Origin: Tomocerus qinae
Taxonomy: Eukaryota; Arthropoda; Collembola; Entomobryomorpha; Tomoceridae
DNA length: 64,000 bases
NCBI GenBank assembly: GCA_020055645.1
Contig: CM034550.1
Location: 18,799,001-18,863,000 of the forward strand
Direction of reading: 5' to 3'
Under the pieces are notes generated by a model. The model ran no database searches, was not told the DNA's origin, and saw nothing but the letters and a program-made list of their open reading frames with translations. The position numbers and the translations under genes are program-made. Below, piece after piece: positions 1 to 12,965 of the stretch. How positions within the stretch are numbered: position 1 is the first letter of the stretch; each line of letters begins with the position of its first letter.

Positions 1-349
1 TAGTGTAAACACAGAATGACAGAAGCATATATCATTGTCTCTAACTGACAATTTGGTAATTAGTATATTATCAATCATAAAAGCACTAACAGTACAAATT
101 GATAAATTTTATGTCTTGAGAGTTTCTCTTAATTAAGGAAAACACCTGCCGTGTTCATTTCACACATGTACTTTAGATTACATTTGAAGTTCAGATTACG
201 TACATGTTTTTACTAAGACCTGCTGTGGATATATAATTATTTATGATCGCTAATCTCTATTGAATTCGTTGTGATTATCATCGAAATTACAATTCATCAA
301 AACGAAAGTGGCTGGTTAAATTACATGGAAAAAGGCTATATAGACATCA

Positions 350-835
350 CTAAAGAGTCGGCTCATCCTTTGAGCATCTAGCAGTTAATTCTTTCTCAGC
401 TTTTCGTCTAAATTCACGGTTGACCTCAGTACATGCCTTGAGTTCACTCTCGTTCAGAAAAGTCATGATTTGGCTCAAAACCTAAATAAAAAATAATTCA
501 AGAAAGAATGCCACATTCACTTTAGACTTATTTGGCTTAAATATAACAATAGGATATCTTACCTGTGGAGGTAGCTTGTCTCGGTTATATTTTCCCCCAG
601 GTTTGGCATGGGACGTTTTCTTAGTTATTTTCCCGTCAGCGACATTGGTGGAACACTTGCCACAGTATTTGTCTGGTTTTGAAGGTCTTGAGCCACAGCG
701 AGTGCAATTTGTAAGCTGGGAGTTACTCTGAATATCATTGCCTTCAGCGTCAGGATTTTTAATGTTGATCCTTTCAAAGTTTTCCTCGATAAAGTTAACA
801 TCCTGCTCTTGCTGTGGCTGAGGATTTCCTGCCAT
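350..835 (-). CDS. small zinc-ribbon protein, family unknown
   Basis: Two coding exons, 835-563 and 481-350, joined in phase, give 134 residues. The start ATG (835-833) lies just after a splice-acceptor-like TTTATAG, so a 5' UTR intron is likely. Residues about 45-62 hold a CxxC...CxxC zinc-ribbon pattern (NCTRCGS then KYCGKCS). The C-terminal exon reads like an amphipathic helical pair (VLSQIMTFLNESELKACTEV...), loosely reminiscent of an F-box, but I would not assign that family. A basic Lys/Gly linker joins the two parts. I do not recognise the protein. It lies head to head with the LIM-protein gene on the other strand. The intron (482-562) is 81 bp with GTAAGA and TTTAG ends. The coding call is secure in structure and the function is unknown. 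Confidence 0.75.
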
Positions 836-862
836 TTTATCTAACGATCTATAAACAAACAA

Positions 863-2653
863 AAATTAGTTGATTAAAGTCACTTTTTATTACGAGCGTT
901 TTGTTACCGTTTTCGCACATTAATTTGTAGAATGAAATCAACTATTGCAGATATGATAATTCATCCTAGATTAAAATAGCATAAACCTGAAACTAGATAG
1001 TACATAGTTTATAGCTTAGTACTGTTGGATGGCTAATTAAATGTATTATTATACATTTATCTTAAACATTCCCATATCTAATTCATAAATTATTTCTAGT
1101 TAGTAATCAATGGAACAAACGGACATATAAACGCATAATGTTTACCTTTACGTTTGTATTGTATTTGTATTGTATAAACAGTACAGTAAGAAATTGTAGT
1201 TGTGCGCTATTCTTCTACATGTAGCTATATGTGTGCCATGTACCATCATATTCCATTGATTCACTCCTACTAATTTGCAAGGATTCGCATAATTTGCAAA
1301 GTGGTAGAAGAAACAACATCGCACTAGAATACATATACCTACAAAGACCTACATGCAATATTGTTATAAATGCATACGGAATACGGAGGAAGTACCTACG
1401 AGACTGAAATAATAGACAAAACTTAACCTACAATGCTTTTAAATGTAAACTTGGTATTTTCTTAAGAAAATACGCATAACGATAAACATAAACGTATAAA
1501 TTATTAGACTTTCAATTGCAATAATATTCTTTATGCACATGATTATCGTATAATGCAGCTCTTTATCTATTCTAAGATATATTTCGCGATTTAAATATAG
1601 TTAAAGTAATATCGAAAGGATTTTCCGATTAGATAAATAATGTATATATCCACTGCAGTAGTGATCGAATAACCTTAATACCTAATGTCCCTGAACTGAC
1701 GTCTTTCTGATAATATAGGTTGTATATTAGTAAGTTACACATCTATTGTTGTAAGTTGTACATGATAATCAACTGAAAAATGCAAATGCTAATTGGATTT
1801 ACATTCGCACTTAATCCAATTGGTTTTATACACGATGCAAATAATTCATCTACCAATTAATTATTTTTAATTGCAAAATGCAACTGCACATAAACGGGAA
1901 AGCTACTGCACTGCTAAACTATTCTTATTTCAAATCGAGCTATATATTGCAGGCTATTTGGTACATGCTTTTTCTGCTTTTCGTTATTTTACCGAAAATT
2001 TATGGCAAATATATACAAATGCAGCTGAGCGCATTCAAGCTTGCAATTTAATTAATTTTACTTTAAACTTTGAAGTATTCTGGAAGAATAAGGTAGTGCA
2101 TTAATGTGAAACGAGAGCATACAATGATTTACATGCAGTGTATTTATGCAAAAGGCACTTATTTAAAGAGTGATCATTCTTCATTAAATACAATTAAATT
2201 CTTTATTTCACACAAAAGTGCCGAATTAAATAGTGAGACAGTTTCAGATTTTCAAAAACCATTTTAGGAACAAAATGTGTTTTATAACTTAATCTATTTA
2301 ATAATTTAGATATGCAGATTATCAAGAAATTTTATACATAGTTAGTATTGGAATTGTTTTAAACATTTACCGATTTGATTTGAGAAAATACCAGGTCGAA
2401 TTTGAGCAAGAAATGATTACTTGGCTATTAACAACTATAACCTCTTGAGATGAGAATTGTTTGTGTAGAAATGTATATAATCTTATTTATTTTGGGGATA
2501 GAAAAGGGATAATTGGGGGTTTAGTGGTTGTGTATATGTATTAGAATAGAGAAAATAGTTATTTAGTAAATACACATAAAAGTACATGTAAGGATAAGAT
2601 AGAAATTGGAGGATGTAAGTAAATAGTGTTTTAAAAAAGGGATTAAAGAACAG
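863..2653. other. intergenic / upstream region, no exon identified
   Basis: AT-rich DNA between the 5' end of the zinc-ribbon gene (-) and the first recognised exon of the LIM-protein gene (+). Because that exon starts at a splice acceptor, the promoter and at least one 5' exon of the LIM gene should lie here or in unrecognised sequence. I could not pick them out. The open frame at 1871-2104 shows no protein-like composition or splice context. Confidence 0.5.
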
Positions 2654-5600
2654 ACGGTTTTGTATGATGATGAATGGGAACTTGTGCAGAGTTTGGCTCG
2701 AGCTCGATCCCTGAGAGCAAAGTTTGAGCGATGGGAGCAGCAAGAGAATGTGAAGAATTCGCAAGGAGGTAATGATTACAATGAGGATGGAAGTGGGGAT
2801 CCGTCACTTCATGCAGGACCCGATAGAAACCGCTCGGCTCAATTAGGGGAGCCAGGAGACGATTCCCAGAGTGAGCACAGTATAGAGTCCGCTAAAAATC
2901 TTAGGGCTAAATTCGAACTTCAGTTGCAGCAACTGCAGTCTGGCATTAAATTCGGTGCTAATGACAGCAGCGTCGATTCGTTGACAGATATTCAGCAAAC
3001 AAACAGGAAGGCTGTCAAAGTCAATCGCTTTGTGGTGAGTTTTTTGCACTTTTCTTAGTTTATTATTGCCTAAATATTTTGCTATATAAAGCTATTGTGT
3101 GTGTGTACAAATTATCTTGGTTGGGTACTATGGCTCATGGGTACTTGTCTATTTCTTTGTATAAATGCTGCAGTTTTGCCATTTTCATTCTTATTGCAAT
3201 CGATATCACTGCAGTTTCATTGAAACTTGAGAAATTAGCATATGCGAAAATTTATTGCAATCTTTGTTGATCTTTTCTTTAGCACGACACTGTATTTAGT
3301 GCATACATTGTTATATATTTTAATTTAGGTCGCCAGATAAATGTAGTTTATACACCTCCTCATGTATCATAAAAGTTTAGATTTTTTACCTTTGATAGTA
3401 GAGAAATTTATTGGGCAGCTTTGGTTAGCTTTACGCTATAGCTGGCAGCATTCGGTTTCATTTTATTGCAATTTATGGTAACAAGAATGAATAGGTAACC
3501 TAGTTTTTATATTACACATTTTCAATCAATTTTCGTGTATAAATTCTTTTGTTATCTAAACTACTCGTTCATATGGCCTGTATACGTACATTGTCGTACG
3601 CATTATTATACAAACGTATGCATTTACAGTAGGTACTTAATGTTATTGGGAGGTTTGGTGGGAAATGTCCAGAAAATGGTTCTTTATCTTTTTGTGCTAC
3701 TGTACAGAGTTCGAGAGGTTAAGAATGGCATGCAAATTTTCAGATACTAGTTGTTTGCATGTTGGAAATTAAAATAGGCACATCTTAAGAATAGGTCATA
3801 ACAATTTTCGTGATATCCAAAACAATTAGTATGAGACAAGATTTAAATACGGTGGTAGTTGGTGTTACAGATAATTCTCATTTGCACGCAAAGTTATGTT
3901 GATATCTGTCTATACTGTATATCTTTGTGCTTTCTTTTCTAGACTATAATATTGGGTTGGGTTTACATTCTGTGGAGCACCACCCAAACACAACCACAAG
4001 CCACAAATAATATCAGTTTGCTAATTAATAAAGCATTCAACGATGGAAATTGTCGTTGTTTGCAATTAGTACGTTACAACATGAAAATTTATGGATATCT
4101 ATTTATAATTTAGATGTGTAAAATATTATTTGTTTAATTATTTCGTAGTGGCTATTGACAAGTACAGCAAAATTCAATGGCTTACGAAAGCGCTATTGGT
4201 CATTCATTTAGCTTAAAAAGCCTAAACCTTCGATTGGGTTTTGTGTATGTAGAAAGGATAATGTAACTGGGCTCAGTGGGCATGAAAACCAATAGCATAG
4301 CAGTTGCATATCTAAAAACTTAAAGATAAAGAATGTAACTGTGGGGTTTAGGTATATAAAAAAGAAACTGCTACATTATTCTTTTGATGAGTTAACTAAC
4401 TGTGTATTGACGAAGGAAACGAAGGGATGAAGTGTCAGTATGTCAAATTATAATAATGAATTTCTATGTGACAAGGAGTTTAACTAAGGTAAAGTAAATA
4501 GTATCAGTTTATTATTCATTTAGAGGGGGAATTTCATAGTAGACACGAAAAGGATATAAAAGGCTTGACGTGTATGCCAAATTGTAATTGCATTGCTGTT
4601 CACTGCAGCAACAATTCAAGGCAACATAATCTGCAATCTTGTGTAGTATAACAGAGTTTGACTATTTGTTTAGCATTTTTTGCGCTAAAAAATGTACAGT
4701 GGCAGTTACATGACAGACAGAGACGGATACAGTAGAGTGGACTATTATAATGTGTCTTTAGCACATGAGTGCAGTATATGTATCAAAACTTGCGTGCACT
4801 TGATATTATTCATATATTATTATTGCCGTATCGTGGCACATGAGCCATTATTATCATGGTACATGTACATAGTTGGCAAAACGAAATAAAGTAGTAAAAT
4901 CAGAACCATAAAGAATAAAGAGAGAGAGAGAGGGTTGCATCTTGAACGCTCTTATCACTTATGGGTTAAGTTATGTACGTTGGTTTAAAACAATAAAAAA
5001 GGAAGGATTTAGGTAGCAGTGGCACATTGGTGATGTTAATGTATGTTTATATTGCATGGCAGGAGCAAGTAACATAAAAATGATTTCTATAATCATCTTT
5101 TTACGGAAGCTTTAATTCTTTGGTTAGATATATTCTTCTTGTATGTACATCCCTCATTTTATGTGATGACAAAGGTAGCAGTAGACAGGCGAAGTAACGT
5201 TATTTATCCACCAAACCATACCAGCTAGACCAGTATTTATTGCCGTATGCAGACAGATTGCAGATAGGAGAGCAGGACTACGTTCGGCTAGGCATTGCAA
5301 TCATAAGAACGTATATAGCAAATGTTGCTAGATTCGCGTGTGTATGCTTGGGATGTCTGTTGTATTGTATGTATTGTGCTTTTATACACATAGCTTTCAC
5401 CCTGAAGGCAATTTTCAGCTATTTAGTTTTTGGCTGCAGGCAACAAGTACTGATAGCATGAAATAATTTATTTGGAAATAAAATGTATCTGTTAAATAGT
5501 ATGGCAGGAGTAAAATGAAATATTTCAAAAAAATCTGCCATCTGCCAGGATATTAATTGCTTTTTTATCTTTGGTTTCTTCTTTGGCATTAAAAGTTAAA

Positions 5601-8600
5601 GCCAAGTGAAGTCTTTGTCTTGCTTACCTTTTAAAATGATTTCGACAAATGAGAAATCCTTTGAGACGTGTCAAATTTTATTCGCTGCAGATTTTAATTT
5701 GAAGGATTAAAGTTTAATATATCACCAATGATCACATATATAGGGCAATGATTTTTAGACTTATAATACAATTTAGTGTATTCTTTTGACTCAGTGATAC
5801 GTGCCAATTTCTAAGAATGAAAATAGTCACTGATATTTGTGGAAAGTTTTTTATTGTAGACAAACTAGAGTAATTTAGTAGGGAAAGACCTTACACTTAC
5901 TTGAGACATCATCACATATCTTTAGTTAATCTTTTATGTTGTTTTATCCCAAAGTGGATGTAAGAAATGTATGTTTAGAGAAGAAGGATTTAGAATGTAA
6001 ATATATTATATTTAATGTGAGAAGCAAGTAATTTGTATTAGTGTAGGTTAGTTTCTTGGCACGCTGTAAAGTAAAGTTGGTGTGGGTCATAAAACTAAAT
6101 AGTTGAATTGCCTTGATTCTATCTCATCTCGTCACTCACTCTTTGTTTCTATTTGTTTGTCATTTGTAGTAAAAAGTCTATCAAAAATGTAATTCTATCT
6201 TCGTGGAAAACGTCTGCTCTGACAACTTCAACTCTTTGATTTTTACTTTCCTTCTCTTAAGTTCATGTCGATTTTTCATTTGATTTATTTGCCTGCTGAA
6301 AATATCAATGCTTTCATACGAACGTATTGTCGGTCCTTTTCGTCGTCCCTGTTCGTCGATGTTATTTGACATTCGTATACTTCTCTTCACGACGCAAATC
6401 GCAACTTTCATCATCTCGACCGTGTCTACTATCAACCCATGTTTATTTTAATTTCCTGACAATTATCCTGAATATACTTAATAATAATGTAGTCTGCATC
6501 AGAGACAGATACTGACACTACCGATATTGATTCTTCGACTACAAAGCATACTATTTCTGCAACATCTTCATCGTCATGCTGGGAGTGGCTGCGACGGGCA
6601 GCTTTTATTATCTCCAGACAAGGTGTTGCTGTCACTAACAGTTTGCCTTCTTCGGGAAGCGTTTTACTCCCGGAGGCAACTGCTTGTGACAATGTCAGTA
6701 CTGATCATTTCCCGGAGGATGATTTTTTAATTGATCTAGACGAGCGAAACAATTTTGCTTTTGATTAAGAGTGTGATGTATTTTCTTGTATATAAATAGA
6801 CACCGATTATAGAACTGTAGATTCTATTTAAAAATGTTCTTTTACATCTCTAAAGTGTGTGAAGGATTTTCAAGGTGTAATATCTAGATTGGCTGATTAC
6901 TATTATCATCTATTATTGTCATTAATTTTTGAAGACTTGAAGAACTGAAAATAAGATTTCCATTTGAGTGAGGAATATCAAGTAATTAGTACGGAGAAAT
7001 TTTTCCATTATGGACATTGGGAACAGAAATGAAAAAAAATGCTTATTTGATATGAAAATCAATGCATTAACTTTTTGTAGATTTGATTTTTGTTTCGTAA
7101 GTATTACTGATAGTGCAATATTATTATAAATAATTCTCTTCTGGTGCTTTGCACACTTTTTTTGCTTCTGAAGGATCGGAATATAAAATATGCCTTGAAA
7201 ATCTTGAGCTTTTAATTTAGTTTGTCACTTATTAGAGCTAGAACTATACTAACGTATATGTATCTAATTACAAATGATATTTTCTTTCAATGTTTTTATT
7301 AGTTGAATTTCAATTTGATTCTTATATTATGTTACATATACTACATAGAATAGTTCGCTCGCGTTCGCGTCAGATTTCTTTTTATGTATAGACAAGATAT
7401 GCATAGGTGTCATTAAATCATAAGGATTTTACTTTTCTTTATTATCCGTAGAATAGAGTTGTAAAAGGCCTCGTATATCTTTTAGATTTGAATCATCTGT
7501 TTTTTCTGCCATTGAGTGTTATCATTTAGGTTCTACAAGTAATTACAACTATGCAGATGTAATTTTTAGTATTCTATATAATCTATGACGTTACTGATGC
7601 TACAGATGAAGATTGCATGATTCGAAACGTATGTATACTGGATAAGCAACTTGTAGTAAATTACGTAGATAATGATATAAAAGTTATACGAAAAGAAGAG
7701 TCAGAATTGGAGTCTGTCGTTAATTAGTTACATATTGTTAAGCACTTAGCTGGTAAGAAGTGTCTGTGCTCGAGTCTTGTAATTGAACTACCAATTTGAT
7801 TAGTAATTAGTACTTTGCTTGACGAATCTCTCTTTTTCATGTTACTACTGAAAAATAAACGTTGAGATCACTCTCTTTAGCTTCGTCTCAAAATACACAA
7901 CAATTTCTTTTGCTTCTGTGGGGATTCTTTTCTTTGCATAATGCTTTTCTGTCTTGCACTACTCTGCTTAGGAATTTAAATGTAAACATGTGGGTATTTT
8001 ATGTTTATGTTGTAAATCCAGTAAAAGATGACTACTTGTTTTATTCATTGAGGACGAGATATGTTTATAAGTGCATGGTATTTGGCACTGAATGTCTCCA
8101 ATGGGTTTTGTATTTACGTAGGGAATAGTTTTTTTGACTGCTTACACTATCGGATCGGATCTTTTTTAGTCAAGTGATATCTTGGCACTATATTTACGCG
8201 TGTAGGTGCATAATATGAATTTGTAGGTTTTACAGATAAGGTTTGGTTAGGATGAAATCTAATGAAAGAGGACAGTTTCAAGGCTCCGTATTATTAATAG
8301 AGTTACATGGTGTGACTTACCTTAGCACTTCGAAAAAAGAGCTAAAAGTAATTGTTAGTTGGGCTATAACGTGTTTGCGTTTCTTTAAGGCAAGTTACAT
8401 TACATTTCACATTTATACTTGACTTGCTTTGACTTACCTACAGAAGAGTTGTACTTAGCTCTATATAGGAGAGTACACTATATATTGAAAAACAGACAAG
8501 ACAAGGAAAAATCCATACGTTGTGCCAATTTATTTGCACTACAGATATAACATTGTATTGTACATATTTCTGTAGATGTAGATAGCTTTTTCATTGCTAG

Positions 8601-11600
8601 ACAGAGTTATCTGTATCTCTGTGTGCAAGTTTTATTACATATAGCCCTATTATATTGCTCACTAGCCAAAGGAAGAAGGTTGGTTTAAACTAAATTAAGG
8701 CAAGTACAAAGTGTAGTAGGTAGAATGTACTGCTATACTTAGGATTTACACCAAAAGCCGTAAGTAAGGCTCTTAATAGTATAGCATAGCCTTACAATTA
8801 CATACATGCATTATAACCACTCGAGAAAACCACATTGAACTCAACCACATAAATATATATGACATATCTCTAATAAAATCAGTTTTATAAGCGTATATAG
8901 CTACTCCTTCGTTTAAAGTTTAAATGCTAAGAAATTTTAATGTAGAGTTAAACGAAAAACTTTCCCTGTGAGTCCTCTCGCTGTTTACAGATAATAGTTA
9001 GTTTTTATACAGATGCTCATTGTTGGTTTACATTTAGAAACACACATGCTTCCAAGTCAGAATTTATTGTAAAAGTAATATATACACTGTGTTTTTCATT
9101 CTCCATTGATTTCAAAGGCAGGGCGTAGACTACAATCCTAGTGTGTACATGTAAAGAAATAAAACCACACGAAACGATAGCTTCTGCTGAACTTCAATTT
9201 CAGTTACGGAAAGAAACAGACAGGACAGTATTAAGGGAGTTGTTAAACCTAGCTTAGAAGTTAGTACAAGTAGTGAATTTTTCTTGGTCGCTTCTGTTCT
9301 GTTCAGAGTTGAGGCACGACAAGTCAAGTCGAGTTGATCTAAAAATACGCTCTTCTGAGATAATAAAGTGTAAGCAAAGTTTTCCTCCTCGGACTTATTG
9401 AGACTAAACTGAAGTCAACGGAACCGACAGTTGCTTCTGCTGAGGTCCTCCCTGGTCTTCCTCCTCTGTAAGTTTTATCCTTTCTAGTACTACTACACTG
9501 TAGTTTCGTCGTGAAGGCTCTATTTAGGCTTATATTCCTCTTCTACTATATATTAGTATTGGAGACCTCAGGTTATATCACCTATTAGTTCCATTCGTCA
9601 TAAATTTTGAGTTGGAGCTCACATCACTGCTAATTATACTGTGCGGGAAATCACTTACCTAAGTAGTCACTCTTCTACTCTTCATTTCCTTCTTAAAATC
9701 TTGATTTTTCTACCCAACACGAAGGAAGAACAAAGTAAGCCATTCTTTTTTATGTGTGACTTACCATTTGTCATATTAACTTTATATATTACGACTTGAC
9801 TCTGTTTATTGCATCTCGTAACTGTTCCTTGGCTATTTATTACCCTCTTCTGCCTACCCTTCTCTGCCTAATAAACTAAATCACTAGGCACATAATACCA
9901 CACACTTACAATAATAATGGTACTATTATCGGGATTACTTTTACTAACATGTATACTAGACTCTTGTACAAATACAAATAAATTCCAATCTGTCGTTAGT
10001 TTTACATGTAGCCACTTTGTCTAGATCTAACTCACACAATAATACTACATGATGACTAATTGTTTGTGTGATTTCTTTTGATGTCGCTTGTATCTAGAAA
10101 TGTACTCTATTTTTGGGTGGTAGCATGTAGATACAGAATTGCACTTCAAAATTGTGTATAGTTACAAATTACGAATATTCATGGTGCTTAGTATTAGCTG
10201 TGCATATTTAAACAGACATGTGTTAGTTTAAAATAACCTTTGTTAACTCTACTTTTACTGAATTGTGAGTTAGCAGGGTTGGACGGTTGAAATGTTGTGT
10301 GTAAAATGGTTATTTTGGTTGAATACGAGTTTGGTATGTTTATGTAATGAATAGACTGAGTGTGCTAAGTAACTAATCGAGTTTTCATGTGGTATGTATG
10401 CAATTTAGTTGATAGAAAAATGTGTATCCAGTGTTTGCATATACGTATTGCTTGTGTTTGATATTTAAATTTGGATTTATCGACTGTGTAATGTGAAATG
10501 TAATGGGGATGGAGACAATGGTTCTAATTGTAAGTGGTAAGAGGAAATGAAGAATATTTCCGCTGCCAAAATGAGAAGAGTGAGAAGAGAGCCGAAAGTG
10601 GAGGAGAGAGACAGGAAATGAAAAATGCTTTGGAGAACTGAATATATAAAATATCAAAGTTTGCAAGCGGTTTTATTTGCTTTGGAATTTGCACTGGCGC
10701 TTGGCTTCTTTATTCTCTTATTAGCTCAATAATCGGCTTATTGACGCTTTGTTTTCATATAGCAAGTTGGCAGATGATATGCTCCGTATAGTGTATGGCA
10801 TGGCATGAAAAGTTTTTTTGGCTAGTAGCCCAGCTTGTCCTCGTGTGCCAAATGATCTTAAGGCGATCATGTTAATCGATATTTGTTTCTTCTCCCCTGG
10901 GTTTTGAATTTTGTTTACATATCCTTGAAGAATTATTTTTATCTATGAAATGCTAATGCTATGTGAATATGATTTGAATTCAGAGTCAGAGATAATAGGA
11001 TAGAAGATTAACACAAACTGTTAACACGAGTCATAATGAAATAAACTTGGAGCCAATGATGCGAGGACATTTCTTTTGCATGTGCGAAGGAGTCTGTCCA
11101 TCATTAATAATATTTTTTAAAGGATTTGTTAGTATGCATTGATACAGCTTCCAACAAATGCTATCCGGCATTGCTCATCATTTCTCCATTTAAAAAAGGC
11201 TTAATGACCCTAATGAAAGAAATGTTAACGGAATTTTTAAGTTTTGCTTTATGACTGCACTAACTACGGACTTAACTTATTATTGCTACTATTCATTATA
11301 TTATAAGCTAGTATAAACTACTCTTGAAACGTATTTGGCATTGGCACTCGACTTTTCCAAGTTGTTAAAAGTAGAGAGTTGTAATGTATAGGATGGCATG
11401 TTTTGTGGAATGGGTGGTTACCGTGTGTGTGCTAATGCATAAGGCTGTCGTAAAAGTCATTCATTTGTTACAGAAAAAGAGTCAAAGAAAATTTCGTAGT
11501 GTAGAGTAGGCTTTAACGCATAACTTTACAAATGCCAATGCCAATGTAATTTGCGGTACTGTATAGTTGCTTCCTAACAGATTTATTCGATAGAAGCCCT

Positions 11601-12965
11601 CGGGTTGTCGGCTACATTACACATTTTATACACACATTATGTAAGTGATGCGGGTCTCTGCACGAACCTACACAAGTTCCTTTGACTTTTGTAAAATTCG
11701 GGAGTCGCCACTATTTTTCATGTCAATGTTGTGTACTACTATAAATGTGTAGTGTGTGTGTACAGTTGGATTTGAACTAAAAGCACACTAAAGTTCAAAG
11801 GAGGCTGAGTCAAAACGGAAAACCAGGGAAAGTTCTTGTTCTTCTGGCATTGCGTGCAGTTTCATTAAATTAGGTTGTTGGCTTGACTTTGACTTGATTC
11901 TCCGGTTTGCTTGCACTCAGTTTGGGTTGATCCGAATTTATCTAGTTTGTAATACTTTGCAAGTTTATTTGATACTGACATACATGTTGTGTAGTCTAAT
12001 TCTATAAAGTGGAGTGTGAGTGTTGAACGACGTCTTTTGACCGGATATTTTTCATTCTTTTCCAGACTCGATTTTTTTTCGTGAAACAAAGAGACCGACT
12101 TTTTTACGCTTAACGTAACATCTGCAGTAGCCATTAGGTAGATATAGATCGCAATTATACTCTTCTCTCGTATTAATATGTCCATGAAGCGTGTGGTTTA
12201 ATTAAATGCATGCATCTTTTCAGCCTAGGAGGCATAACATTATTAATTACATTACATACTTAGGTGTTCTATGTAGACAAGTAATAATTGTCTCACGTGA
12301 CTTTACTAATCGCATTTCCTTTGTGATTTATAGCTCAAGGGTTGCAATTTTAAACTCTGACTTTACATTCATCTGTAATAGTTTGACTATTGTTTGCAGA
12401 ATTTTAATTAACATGCAACTTTTGGTGAAAATACGTACTCATTGAGATTCTAAAATATTTTCAGAGCCAACAGCCGAAGAAGCAGCAGCGCACTGAACGC
12501 GACGAATTTTCATTTGAGATAAACCACAACAACAAGGAAGAGACAGAGTCGAACCACAGCTCAATCATAATGTCGTCCTCCACGGAGAATTGCGAAATGT
12601 GTCAAAAACGAGTGTATGCCATGGAGAAGGTTGAAGCTGGAGGGAAATTGTACCACAAAGCATGTTTCCGATGTTCCCAGTGTAAATGTATTTTAAGGTA
12701 CGTTCTGTTATGATTTTTTTTCATGCTATTTTTATATTTGTGGTTTATATAATTTAATGTATGCATTTTTTGATGGTTTAGAATGGACACGTTTACTTCC
12801 AATAAAGGAACTTTATTTTGTACCCCTCATTTCAAGCAATTGTTCAAGATCAAAGGAAATTATGACGAAGGTTTTGGCTACGAAACGCAAAAGCAAATTT
12901 GGGCCAAAAAACAAGCTGCGAAAATGAGCGAGAATGCTGCCGCCGGGACTGAGAGCGGAAATTAA
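2654..12965 (+). CDS. LIMA1: LIMA1/Eplin-like LIM-domain protein (5' end not found)
   Basis: Three coding exons join in phase: 2654-3034, 12465-12697 and 12782-12965. The first is an internal exon: it follows a CAG acceptor, has no ATG, and encodes 127 residues with two SLRAKFE/NLRAKFE repeats in an acidic, polar segment. The second and third exons encode one LIM domain starting CEMCQKRVYAMEKVEAGGK. It carries the C-x2-C...H-x2-C-x2-C-x2-C zinc ligands and then the KGNYDEGFG tail that marks the LIMA1/LIMD2 group. The protein ends TESGN. LIMA1 (Eplin) proteins bind and bundle actin and link cadherin-catenin complexes to filaments; that role is inferred here from the family. Upstream coding exons and the true start are missing. 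An AATAAA (12975-12980) lies 10 bp past the stop. Further exons could hide in the 9.4 kb intron. Confidence 0.8.
3035..12464 (+). other. 9.4 kb intron of the LIM-protein gene
   Basis: It starts GTGAGT and ends TTTTCAG, and the flanking exons join in phase 0. The sequence is mostly AT-rich and non-coding, with a short (AG)n run near 4920. One GC-richer island at about 6180-6770 contains open frames on both strands and may hold an alternative exon, listed separately. Other open frames inside (for example 4692-4889, 7862-8128, 10385-10666 and 11865-12185) lack convincing protein composition. This length is far above the usual intron size in the window, which fits regulatory content or alternative promoters for short LIM-only isoforms. 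Confidence 0.65.
6493..6768 (+). CDS. possible alternative 3' terminal exon of the LIM-protein gene
   Basis: An open frame of 92 codons including the stop runs directly from an AATAATGTAG acceptor to TAA. It joins in phase 0 to the exon ending at 3034. The peptide is Ser/Thr/Asp-rich at the start (SASETDTDTTDIDSS), has a Trp-rich hydrophobic middle (CWEWLRRAAFIISRQG) and an acidic end (DDFLIDLDERNNFAFD). It lacks an ATG of its own, as a terminal exon would. Against it: the polypyrimidine tract is weak, no AATAAA follows closely, and the antisense frame (6692-6432) is open too. If real, it would replace the LIM domain with a different C-terminus. It could also belong to a nested gene. Confidence 0.35.
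   Translation, partial: SASETDTDTTDIDSSTTKHTISATSSSSCWEWLRRAAFIISRQGVAVTNSLPSSGSVLLPEATACDNVSTDHFPEDDFLIDLDERNNFAFD

Noticed and set aside
9340-9480. Possible minus-strand terminal exon beginning after CTTACAG with a Glu/Gln-rich peptide
   Set aside because: Only about 20 residues before a stop, with no partner exon found on that strand.
10385-10666. 93-codon minus-strand frame
   Set aside because: Low-complexity Phe/Ser/Leu/Ile reading of a purine-rich plus strand, with no start context.
11865-12185. 106-codon minus-strand frame inside the LIM-gene intron
   Set aside because: It has an ATG but no recognisable domain and a composition typical of AT-rich random sequence, with no splice context. 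Kept out for lack of support.
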